The position numbers and the translations under genes are program-made. The notes below the pieces were generated by a model. The model saw only the letters and a list, made by a program, of their open reading frames with translations, made no database searches and had not been told where the DNA came from. This document shows positions 26,419 through 34,678 of a stretch of DNA of 64,000 nt, piece by piece (position 1 is the stretch's first letter; each line of letters starts with the position of its first letter). The stretch is from an uncultured Poribacteria bacterium (GTDB lineage Bacteria > Poribacteria > WGA-4E > WGA-3G). The stretch covers positions 4,800,835 to 4,864,834 of the forward strand of contig OX638352.1 in assembly GCA_951813545.1 (NCBI GenBank), read 5' to 3'.

Positions 26419-27780
26419 ATGAGAAGAATTACAAATGTTTATTTTATTTTGCTACTTATTGTTGTCGTGGTTTCTTCGTGTGCGCAATTAGTTGATCAAC
26501 CGAGCGATTTGGAACTGTTGGCTTCTGTTGAGAACGCTTTCGTGAACATTGTGAACCGAAGTAAACCTGCTATTGTCGGGATTTTTGTCAGGGGTTCGGA
26601 AGAATCTGAGCCTCAACATCGTGTGGGATCAGGATTCATTTTTCGGAAAGAGGGCTACATTCTAACAAACGACCACGTTGTACGTGACGCGAGGCGTATC
26701 ACGGTAATATTGTTAGATGACAGTATATTTGAGGCAGAGGTTGTCGGAACAGATGTAAATACTGATGTCGCAGTTCTAAAGATTGAACGAGAAAAAGAAT
26801 TCCCCGTTCTTCCATTAGCAGATTCATCGAAGGTTCGGGTAGGACAATTTGCTATCGCTATCGGCAATCCATTTCGGCTTGATTACACTGTGACGACGGG
26901 TGTTGTGAGCGGTAAAGGACGCTCTATTCTCCACGGTTTTAGCTTGATTCGATACCAAGACTTTATTCAAACAGATGCTTGGATTAATACCGGTAGTAGT
27001 GGTGGCCCGCTGCTGAATATCCATGGTGAGGTTATTGGCATTAACGCCTTAATTCGGCGTCTTAATAATAATAATGAAAACATCCCGGCTCCCGCGATGG
27101 CAGGGGCAGGATTTGCGATTCCCATTAATCTCGCTAAGAGCATTGGTGATCAACTGATTGCCAGTGGACGAGTTATCCGCGGTTACCTCGGTGTCCGGAT
27201 GCAGGAGACAAAGGAGGGCATTCGCATTAGACCTGTCGGAGAAGATACACCCGCATACCTTGGTGGTCTGCGACGTAACGACATCATTTTTGAATACAAT
27301 GGCAAAAAGGTGCAAAAGTCCCTTGAACTCCAAATGCTCGTCGCGGAATCACAAGTAGGTAAGCAATCTGTGATCAGGGTTTTGCGGCAAGGACACGAAA
27401 GAACATTGAATGTGACTATCGGTGAAGTGCCACCCGAATGGACGGGCGAGACTGTTGACATTGAATCTGTAGCTTGGAAAATGCTCGGTTTATCGGTTCG
27501 GAAGTTGAGAACAGGCGATTTTGAAAGATATACTTATCTAACCGATGAAGATCAAGGTGTTATCGTTGAGAGCGTTAAGGAACAGGCACCCGGATACAAT
27601 GCAAAAATTCCACGCGGGGCACTCATTGTTGCGGTCAATGGACAGAACGTCACCAACATACAGGACCTTGAAGCGATCCTTCAAAAGCAACAAGAACTTG
27701 AACAGAAACTTGAACAACTTATCCTCGATATCAAAAGTAGCCATGGGACAGAAAAGATAACTGTAAACCTAAAACGTTAG
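26419..27780 (+). CDS. HtrA/DegP-like lipoprotein serine protease with two PDZ domains
   Basis: 453-residue envelope protease/chaperone. The N-terminus is a lipoprotein signal with lipobox VVSSC, so it is membrane-anchored rather than free in the periplasm. The trypsin-like domain has the triad His86 (LTNDHVV), Asp116 (NTDVAVL) and Ser194 (TGSSGGP). The first PDZ domain follows at about 260-335 (RGYLGVRMQ, LGGLRRNDIIFEYNG). A second, weaker one lies at about 375-440, followed by a Gln/Glu-rich coiled segment (LQKQQELEQKLEQL). GGAGG lies 6 bases before ATG 26419. The helicase gene begins 9 bases after its stop, so they may be cotranscribed. Confidence 0.92.
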   Translation: MRRITNVYFILLLIVVVVSSCAQLVDQPSDLELLASVENAFVNIVNRSKPAIVGIFVRGSEESEPQHRVGSGFIFRKEGYILTNDHVVRDARRITVILLDDSIFEAEVVGTDVNTDVAVLKIEREKEFPVLPLADSSKVRVGQFAIAIGNPFRLDYTVTTGVVSGKGRSILHGFSLIRYQDFIQTDAWINTGSSGGPLLNIHGEVIGINALIRRLNNNNENIPAPAMAGAGFAIPINLAKSIGDQLIASGRVIRGYLGVRMQETKEGIRIRPVGEDTPAYLGGLRRNDIIFEYNGKKVQKSLELQMLVAESQVGKQSVIRVLRQGHERTLNVTIGEVPPEWTGETVDIESVAWKMLGLSVRKLRTGDFERYTYLTDEDQGVIVESVKEQAPGYNAKIPRGALIVAVNGQNVTNIQDLEAILQKQQELEQKLEQLILDIKSSHGTEKITVNLKR

Positions 27781-27789
27781 AAGCAAAAT

Positions 27790-29775
27790 ATGAAATCATC
27801 AACACCGGTGACGCTTAGAGAAATATTTAGCCCTGGCGGGCTCATATCGCAACAACTTGAAGGGTATGAGTTTCGCCAAGAACAACTACAGATGGCACAT
27901 GAGGTCGCTCGAGCTTTTGAAGCCTCTGAGCATCTGGTTGTTGAAGCTGGGACAGGGGTGGGTAAAAGTTTTGCCTATCTGATCCCTGCGATCTCGCTCG
28001 CACTCAAGGCGGAGCAGAAGGTTGTCATTTCAACGAATACAATCAGTCTACAGGAACAACTCGTCACGAAAGATATTCCTTTTCTACAGCGTGTGCTCCC
28101 GCGCGATTTCAATGTCGTCTTGGCAAAGGGACGGCGTAATTACCTCTCGCGCAGACGGCTCAAAAATTTGCTGAATTATGAACGAGGATTGTTTGATACA
28201 TACGAAGAGGTAGAAGAGGTCGCAGAGATTGAAGAGTGGGTAAATCGGACAGTAGACGGCAGTAGGACTGACCTCGCTTGGCAACCTCAGCCGCAAGTGT
28301 GGGATAAGGTCGCTTCTGACAGAGATAATTGTCTCGGACGAAACTGCGAGACCTATGATACCTGTTTTTATTTCAAAGCCCGAAGGGAAATGCACAACGC
28401 CGACCTGCTTATCGTGAATCACCATCTCCTTTTCAGCGATCTCGCAATTCGCAAGGACAGTGAGATGAGCATGGGAGTCCTACCTGATTACGACTACCTC
28501 ATCATTGATGAAGCACACCATTTAGAAGCGACAGCAACCAACCACGCGAGTGTCGATTTCAGTAACACTCGTGTTAAATGGATCTTTGACTCACTCTACA
28601 CTGAACGGAACGACGGGAGTTTGGCGAAAAGGTTCGCTTCACCACAGCTGATGGTTCAAGTTGAAGAGGCGCGTAAACAGGCAAATATCCTTTTCGGTCG
28701 CATTATTGACGTTATGCAAGAGGCTGATACTGCGGTGGGGGATGCGCCCCTCCTTACACAGCGTATTGATGAGAGCGACTTCGTCGAAAATGTATTAGAT
28801 GCTCCGTTTGCTGATATCGAAAGGACGCTAAAACGCCTCCGTGATGATGCTGTAACGGATGACGATGAACAGGAGATTGCAGCGCATTATAGTTACTGTC
28901 AACGTCTTCGTGAAGAATTAGATATGATTATTCAGCAAAACGATCCGAATTATGTGTATTGGACTGAAATATCAACACGCGGACGGACACCGCGCATCCT
29001 TCTAAACGCCACGCCAGCGAATGTAAATCAGATGCTGCAAGATCACCTATTCACGGTAAAAAATAGTGTCGTGATGACGAGCGCTACACTTTCTACCAAT
29101 CGCAACTTTTCTTATTTTAAAAAACGGGTCGGAATAAGCGAATGTCGTGAACTTCTTGCCCATTCACCCTTTGACTTTAAAAAACAGGTCCATATCCACA
29201 TCCCGCGTGATATGCCACATCCGAACAGTAATGAATTTGTGCCAGCGGCGATTCAAAAGATTCGGTACTACCTCGAACTAACTCACGGTAAAGCGTTTGT
29301 CCTCTTTACGAGTTACAGGATGATGGACGAAGTGTACGATGCCATAGCATCTGACTTGGAGGAAATGGGGATTGACACTTTCAAGCAGGGCGGCGATCTC
29401 TCACGGACAGCTATGCTTCAGGCGTTTCGTGAAGATACTGACTCAGTTCTATTTGGGACTTCCAGTTTCTGGGAAGGCGTTGACGTGCGTGGTGAATCAC
29501 TCAGCAATGTTATCATCACACGGCTGCCTTTTGAAGTACCGACGCATCCAGTGATGGAGGCACGCGTGAAGCGGATTAAAGAACAGGGTGGAAACGAGTT
29601 CTTTGAATTCAGTTTACCGGAAGCAGTTTTGCGTCTGAAACAGGGGTTTGGACGACTCATCCGCACGCAAACCGACACGGGGATCGTCGTCATTCTCGAC
29701 CCACGGATTAGAACAGCAAGTTACGGGAAGCAGTTTTTAGATTCACTGCCGAACTGTGAAATTATAGAAGCGTAA
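27790..29775 (+). CDS. dinG: DinG-family ATP-dependent DNA helicase with altered Fe-S site
   Basis: 661-residue XPD/DinG-type superfamily 2 helicase, without an exonuclease domain. Walker A is EAGTGVGKSFA (Lys59), the DEAH box is at Asp240 (IIDEAHH), and late motifs include TSATLS and GFGRLIRTQTDTG. In E. coli DinG four cysteines (120, 194, 199, 205) hold a [4Fe-4S] cluster. Here three are kept with exact spacing (Cys181, Cys186, Cys192), but the first position reads NYLSRRRL, a Ser120 codon TCG. Cluster binding may therefore be weakened or use serine. No strong ribosome site is seen; the gene lies close behind the HtrA-like gene. Confidence 0.88.
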   Translation: MKSSTPVTLREIFSPGGLISQQLEGYEFRQEQLQMAHEVARAFEASEHLVVEAGTGVGKSFAYLIPAISLALKAEQKVVISTNTISLQEQLVTKDIPFLQRVLPRDFNVVLAKGRRNYLSRRRLKNLLNYERGLFDTYEEVEEVAEIEEWVNRTVDGSRTDLAWQPQPQVWDKVASDRDNCLGRNCETYDTCFYFKARREMHNADLLIVNHHLLFSDLAIRKDSEMSMGVLPDYDYLIIDEAHHLEATATNHASVDFSNTRVKWIFDSLYTERNDGSLAKRFASPQLMVQVEEARKQANILFGRIIDVMQEADTAVGDAPLLTQRIDESDFVENVLDAPFADIERTLKRLRDDAVTDDDEQEIAAHYSYCQRLREELDMIIQQNDPNYVYWTEISTRGRTPRILLNATPANVNQMLQDHLFTVKNSVVMTSATLSTNRNFSYFKKRVGISECRELLAHSPFDFKKQVHIHIPRDMPHPNSNEFVPAAIQKIRYYLELTHGKAFVLFTSYRMMDEVYDAIASDLEEMGIDTFKQGGDLSRTAMLQAFREDTDSVLFGTSSFWEGVDVRGESLSNVIITRLPFEVPTHPVMEARVKRIKEQGGNEFFEFSLPEAVLRLKQGFGRLIRTQTDTGIVVILDPRIRTASYGKQFLDSLPNCEIIEA

Positions 29776-29812
29776 AAAATTAATGCCCACGGTGTATATC
29801 ACCACGGGCATT
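29774..29812 (-). terminator. Rho-independent terminator for minus-strand lipoprotein gene
   Basis: The stem AATGCCC...GGGCATT (29782-29812, two mismatches, then CGGTG-type inner pairing around a TATAT loop) is followed on the minus strand by a run of six T (plus-strand A-run 29774-29779). It lies between convergent genes and would end the transcript coming from 30920; the plus-strand A-run makes it weaker for the helicase gene. Confidence 0.7.
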
Positions 29813-29867
29813 GTAATGTTTGCAAATCGCCTAAAGTACTATGTCTGTTGGACAAACACTGCCGTCC

Positions 29868-30920
29868 CTAATAGCGTTTCGGTGATGGTTGTGCGACGCG
29901 AATTCCCCTGTCATGTGTGAAAGGAAAGTTGAACTCTATCGTTTGATAGCGTTGCGCCGCCCCTGGCGGTGGTGCCTTTTCAATCGGTAGGATGACTTGC
30001 AATTCTAAGGCGTTCCACTTGGTTTGTGTGAATGGGAGAAACCCTTCTACACTCTTACCCGGCGGGACACCCGTCCGGCGTGTACCCACCTGCTGTTCAA
30101 CGATGGGCATCCGCTTCTCAATTAAAATCCGCCGTGCATTTGCAAGCCCATTTTTGACATAGAGTCCTGTTGCGCGCGCCATGTATAAGAGACGCTCCGC
30201 TAAATCATCGTAGTCCATCCCGTTGTAGATATTCTCACCTTGGTCGATGATTTTGCACTTTTTGACATCAAAGATGATATTTTCGCTCCGATTGTTGGTA
30301 ATCTTCACATAAAACACATCGGTTTTGTCGCCTTGGTGGAGTGCTTCCGTCTCATAAAAAGGTGAAAAAGCATTTCCGCGATTGTATTTCCGATCAAGGT
30401 CCGGCCGCCGCCAATACGCGATAGAAACGGTGATGCCGTCTTCAGTCTTGGTTAGAATTGGCTGTCTTGACTGAACCTCAAAGAGCTGGGGATAATCGGA
30501 CATCATGATGACATCAACGACCTTCCTGTCTTCACCGGTGCCTAACTCAATCTGAGTTTGCGTCTCGGGCCACTCGCCAAGGAAATTATTCCACTCATCG
30601 CCAGCGTGTGCATATTCGTCGAACGCGAGTATGTAGGTTAACGCTTCCATGTTGGCATCACTCGCTTTCCCAATCCGGAATCCGACAGTACTCATACCGT
30701 ATTTGTCCAGCACTGGCTTCGCGAGTGCCTCGGAAGGGATAGCCGGGACAACTACCTCCGCCTCCGGGTTTGCACTCTGTTCCGTCATTGCCTTCGCTAT
30801 ATTGTCCACCGGTTGGATCGGTGATAGACTGCTGAGCGCGGTCCCACAACCCGTAATGCTCAAGGCGAGTACAAATAGTAAGGCGAAATTGAGTGCTGTG
30901 AATTTATTCAACCATTTCAT
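29868..30920 (-). CDS. Predicted lipoprotein of unknown function (350 aa)
   Basis: ATG 30920 is chosen because GGAGG lies 11 bases upstream; an ATG at 30947 would give nine extra residues. Residues 1-25 are a lipoprotein signal ending in lipobox SITGC. The mature protein has a conserved-looking middle (EALTYILAFDEYAHAGDEW, FYVKITNNRSENIIFDVKKC) and a final beta-rich part with a proline-rich loop (EKAPPPGAAQRYQ). No catalytic motif or known family was recognised. It follows the M6 protease gene by about 220 bases on the same strand and has its own terminator. Confidence 0.75.
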   Translation of the reverse strand: MKWLNKFTALNFALLFVLALSITGCGTALSSLSPIQPVDNIAKAMTEQSANPEAEVVVPAIPSEALAKPVLDKYGMSTVGFRIGKASDANMEALTYILAFDEYAHAGDEWNNFLGEWPETQTQIELGTGEDRKVVDVIMMSDYPQLFEVQSRQPILTKTEDGITVSIAYWRRPDLDRKYNRGNAFSPFYETEALHQGDKTDVFYVKITNNRSENIIFDVKKCKIIDQGENIYNGMDYDDLAERLLYMARATGLYVKNGLANARRILIEKRMPIVEQQVGTRRTGVPPGKSVEGFLPFTQTKWNALELQVILPIEKAPPPGAAQRYQTIEFNFPFTHDRGIRVAQPSPKRY

Positions 30921-31139
30921 TGATAATATTGCCTCCTTGGTTACCATTCTACGAATGGCAAGTTCATTTTTCGCTCTCTACTCCGGGGCTACTCAACGGA
31001 TCAGCCCGTTATCATTTTTGACTGATTTTGAGAACGCCGGATTAAAGTCCAAATGGCGCGTCTAAAACTGAATTTATTTTATTAAGTTAGCATAACTACA
31101 ATTTTTAGTCAAGAAATATGTCAGAAGAATTTGTCATAA

Positions 31140-33350
31140 TCATTTTATAACACTCAACTTTCCAATTTCTTGGACAATCGCGTCCGCCTGTATCGCAGAA
31201 ATACGGTAAATGTAAATACCTGATGCGACAGGTGCGCCGCTGCGGGTTTCAGGGAGCCACTCAAATTTTCCTTGTGCTCCCACATTCTCGCGGGTTTCAC
31301 TGTAAACAAGAGCACCCGTTGGCGCGAAAATCTCAAGGTTGATGTTATCTGCAACTTGTGATGCAGAGAGCCGGTATGCAAACGTCATCACAGCATCGTC
31401 TGAACGGAATGGATTTGGATACACCCGTGTATCCTCAAAGGCGAAAGTGCCTGCCTGAAGCTGCTCCACGCGCAACCGGTAAGAATCAACGCTGCTAAAT
31501 CCACCTTCGGATTCTACAACGAGGTAAAATGTGCCTGTCCTATTCGGCTGATAAATGAGTCTCAATCCAGCGATGTCAGTCGCATTTTCTCCAGTCGCAT
31601 ACACTTCACCTGTTTCAGCGTGGAGAGATAAACGATAGCCTTTGTTTGGCGGAATGTCAGCCAATGTCACCAAAATAGTGACATCTCGAACGGCTTCCAG
31701 TCTGTAAACATCCCGCGTATCATCTAAATCAAAAAGGAAAGACTCGTAAGTTTGTCCGTATGCGATAGGGAACGCAGTTGCAAGTGTGTCGTTTGGTTCA
31801 TAAGTATCACCGAATGATACGAGAATTGGAATCGTAAGCCCTTCTGCTCCGATATTTGTAATTGAAATACCTGTGACAGTCCCGTCATTTGCGTTGCTGT
31901 TCGGCAGGGTGCCGGGCGTAAAGGCAGTCTGTCCATCGTCAGCGGAATAAGCGGCACCATCAGTTATCCTTTGTACATCTATAGATTCAAAGTTGTTTTC
32001 TTGATAGAAGCCAAGATGTTCAGGATCCGTGGGATCCTCAAGCCATACCTGTTGAGAGGCATCGAAAGTGCCAAGCGGATAAGGTCGCGTTTCATCAATA
32101 TGCCAAATAAGAATACCGGACTCAGGCAGATAGGTGTCAAAGGTTGCCCCTGACGTTTTGTTCCGATTTTCTATAAGGAAGAATTCTGTTGCTTCGCCAC
32201 GAACGGGAGCAGCTAACGAATGAATATCGATTTTGAAAAGTTTATTCGTTCCTGGTGCAAGCTCAAAACTGGGTACATCAATTTTCTGATTTTGTGTTAT
32301 CTGAACGGGTTGAATCCAGCCAAGGCGCCCGTTTTGAGGTCTTGCATCGAAATCCCATTTGAGATACCCCATGATATGGCTTGGGTTCAATCCATTCCCA
32401 AGCCCGAATGCTTCAGGACCCTGATATGGCCCGAACTGACTCATCAGCCCCCATTTATGATCTCGGGAATCTATAAAATTGAATCCGTAGATGTCAGGAG
32501 CACCGAAATCATGGAAGAACTCATGGAAATAAATTCCCAAGTGTGGGTGCTCAAAATCCGGTTCCTCAGCGACAACAGCCGCAGTATCAACGCGAACGCC
32601 ATCATGAACAGCATTAACGGCAGATATTAGAAGAGATAAGATGTCATAATCAATAACCCCAGTGGAAGCCTGATCGTTGCCTGAATGGATAAGGAGGACA
32701 TGGTCCACAACCCCGTCCCCGTCTCGATCATATTTTGAAAAATCCACACTTGCATCCACCGCATCACATGCCTCGCGGACCAACTCCCGATAGCGTCCAA
32801 GGATTCTGTTCCCTTCACCGTAATATGTCATCGGTTTTTTGGCACGAATCCAGGTATTACCAGCGGGAATAACCTGCCCCATTGGACCTGGCTGGATATC
32901 CATCTGCCCGTAAGAATTTTCACGATAGTAGGTTTTGAGAGAAACGCCTTCTGTTGCAAAGAGGTATTTATCAAACGCCGCCCCCTCTCTGCGTCCGGGC
33001 ATGTCAACAAAATCTATTTTCAAAGCGAGAACATATTCTATGCCATCGGACTGCAAGACCCCTTGTTCTCTGGCAAAACAACAGTCCTCCAGTGCGTCAA
33101 GAAATTCTGCTCTGCTTTGCGGTGTTTTGGGAACCAATTCGCCGCTTGTGGAGTCTTTATCAAAATAGAGATAAGGATTCGGTGGTGCCGTGATACCCAG
33201 TGCGGAAAAAAGGAGCAGATTAAAGATACAGAAAATTAGATACCGTAACGCTGTTATTCGTATAGATCGGAAGATACAATGCAGGACAGAGAAATGTTTA
33301 ATCAAACTCGCCCCCACACTTCCGGCACAAGATGTAGAATTGAATATCAT
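31140..33350 (-). CDS. M6 family metalloprotease with PPC and FlgD-like C-terminal domains
   Basis: 736 residues as drawn. The first roughly 45 residues contain a hydrophobic segment (RYLIFCIFNLLLFSALG) serving as signal peptide or anchor. The M6 (immune-inhibitor-A-type) domain has its zinc motif in FHEFFHDFGAPD (HExxH). At about 530-630 is a bacterial pre-peptidase C-terminal (PPC) domain (YEPNDTLATAFPI ... TFYLVVES), then a FlgD/T9SS-like Ig tail from about 640 (VYPNPFRSDDAVMTFAYR ... GIYIYRISA). ATG 33350 overlaps the upstream gene by 53 bases. In-frame GTG 33317 or TTG 33305 may be the real start, the latter overlapping only slightly. It probably degrades extracellular protein. Confidence 0.88.
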   Translation of the reverse strand: MIFNSTSCAGSVGASLIKHFSVLHCIFRSIRITALRYLIFCIFNLLLFSALGITAPPNPYLYFDKDSTSGELVPKTPQSRAEFLDALEDCCFAREQGVLQSDGIEYVLALKIDFVDMPGRREGAAFDKYLFATEGVSLKTYYRENSYGQMDIQPGPMGQVIPAGNTWIRAKKPMTYYGEGNRILGRYRELVREACDAVDASVDFSKYDRDGDGVVDHVLLIHSGNDQASTGVIDYDILSLLISAVNAVHDGVRVDTAAVVAEEPDFEHPHLGIYFHEFFHDFGAPDIYGFNFIDSRDHKWGLMSQFGPYQGPEAFGLGNGLNPSHIMGYLKWDFDARPQNGRLGWIQPVQITQNQKIDVPSFELAPGTNKLFKIDIHSLAAPVRGEATEFFLIENRNKTSGATFDTYLPESGILIWHIDETRPYPLGTFDASQQVWLEDPTDPEHLGFYQENNFESIDVQRITDGAAYSADDGQTAFTPGTLPNSNANDGTVTGISITNIGAEGLTIPILVSFGDTYEPNDTLATAFPIAYGQTYESFLFDLDDTRDVYRLEAVRDVTILVTLADIPPNKGYRLSLHAETGEVYATGENATDIAGLRLIYQPNRTGTFYLVVESEGGFSSVDSYRLRVEQLQAGTFAFEDTRVYPNPFRSDDAVMTFAYRLSASQVADNINLEIFAPTGALVYSETRENVGAQGKFEWLPETRSGAPVASGIYIYRISAIQADAIVQEIGKLSVIK

Positions 33351-34596
33351 CAGATTGGGCGTGTTGTATCATGAGGTCAACTGCCTGTTGTGGGAGGTCT
33401 GCTGCGCATTTCGGGCATTTGTAAAGCGAACCTTCTATTTCCGGAAATTGCGTGATATCGCCCCATATATCCCGAAGCCAGTATTTAAATTCCCAAGGTA
33501 TTTCGGTGTTGACAGCGGTTGCGATCTGGACAGCATGGCGGATTAGCTTCTGGCATTCGAGAATAGAAGCAGGTTCATAGAGATGTGGTAAATACCTAAG
33601 TGGAAGGGGTTTTCCCTCTGTTTCGGCTTGTGTATTGAAATCTCGGGAGCGAGTTAGCAAAATTTGGTCTAAACGTGCCCCTTCTTCCCTTCCTTTAGAC
33701 CAGAGGCGGTAGTAACCTGTCCGCTTAATATGGAAAAAAGCCGGATTGATGCCCCGTTTAGTGTTTACAACACTATCCGGACCGGTGTTCCATAACCAGC
33801 GATGCCACTTAGACGTATCATCTGGATCAGGACAAATTCTAATAGCACCTGTACCACCGTCCCTATCCCACGGATTTACAGATACGTCATCCATACCGAT
33901 CCAGTAGGAATCTTTACTCCATTCAAAAAAGGCGCGAGCCCAAAGATACCACTTCCCGGTTTTAGGAATATAAATTTCGTGTATTGCGCGTGCGCCTTTT
34001 AGGCTGTCAATGGCTTTTCCGCGAGAAGCCTCTTCGTGCTCAACTATTCTCACACCGTTATCCAAATGGATAGCGGTATCCGCTTCAATAACAAGTGTAT
34101 CCTTCGGTAAGCGAACGATCTCCAGAGGTTCGTCTGTATCAACCGATTCTGTGGGGTCCATGAGATCGTAGTTTTTCGCAATCCGTTGCGAGACCTTCTC
34201 AAACTGTTTTTCGGAGAGGTTTGCGTCAAAAAAACAATCTCGGATGCCCTTCTTCCAGAGATCCAGCAGTAGAAACATCGCCTTTAGGTTGCCATCTGGG
34301 CGTTTCCGAGTGCCAACCACGATTAACATGCCGGTATCCTTAGAACGGCTGATTAAACACCGATGCAATGGAAAATCAAGGGCTTTGCGGGCTCTACTTG
34401 AGACAATAAGGGGTGAGTAGTATTGACATCTCTCATCACATCCGGGGATTTTGGCGCGTTTGGCTCTACAGCATTCCGGACAGATTAACATGCTGTTGAG
34501 TGCTGGACAGACCCGTTTCCCATTGTTAGAGCGACACGTTCGACATCGCTGGCTTCTGCGCCGTTTTGCTGATGTTTGCCGTATCTGATGTCGCAT
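33298..34596 (-). CDS. Cysteine-rich zinc-binding protein with carbohydrate-binding-like domain
   Basis: 432 residues from ATG 34596, which has AGGGGAA upstream. The N-terminal 75 residues carry a cysteine cluster (CRTCRSNNGKRVCP, ICPECC, CDERCQYY) fitting one or two zinc sites. The middle (about 190-330) has a beta-rich segment (ARAIHEIYIPKTGKWYLWAR ... WIGMDD) resembling a carbohydrate- or ligand-binding module. The C-terminus ends with a rubredoxin-like zinc ribbon (YKCPKCAADL ... LCRKCGGEFD). No signal peptide is seen, so it is probably cytoplasmic, which sits oddly with the binding module. Function unknown. Its stop lies inside the start region of the M6 gene, suggesting coupling. Confidence 0.75.
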   Translation of the reverse strand: MRHQIRQTSAKRRRSQRCRTCRSNNGKRVCPALNSMLICPECCRAKRAKIPGCDERCQYYSPLIVSSRARKALDFPLHRCLISRSKDTGMLIVVGTRKRPDGNLKAMFLLLDLWKKGIRDCFFDANLSEKQFEKVSQRIAKNYDLMDPTESVDTDEPLEIVRLPKDTLVIEADTAIHLDNGVRIVEHEEASRGKAIDSLKGARAIHEIYIPKTGKWYLWARAFFEWSKDSYWIGMDDVSVNPWDRDGGTGAIRICPDPDDTSKWHRWLWNTGPDSVVNTKRGINPAFFHIKRTGYYRLWSKGREEGARLDQILLTRSRDFNTQAETEGKPLPLRYLPHLYEPASILECQKLIRHAVQIATAVNTEIPWEFKYWLRDIWGDITQFPEIEGSLYKCPKCAADLPQQAVDLMIQHAQSDDIQFYILCRKCGGEFD

Positions 34597-34678
34597 GTTT
34601 TCCCCTGAAGAACTGGTGCGGTTGAGAACGCGCACAAGAATTCAATCAAATACTCACACTATTGAGACAGGTAGGCAA

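Noticed and set aside
33190..33546. Plus-strand frame of 118 codons across the M6/zinc-ribbon gene junction
   Set aside because: It lies opposite two clear genes and shows no domain.
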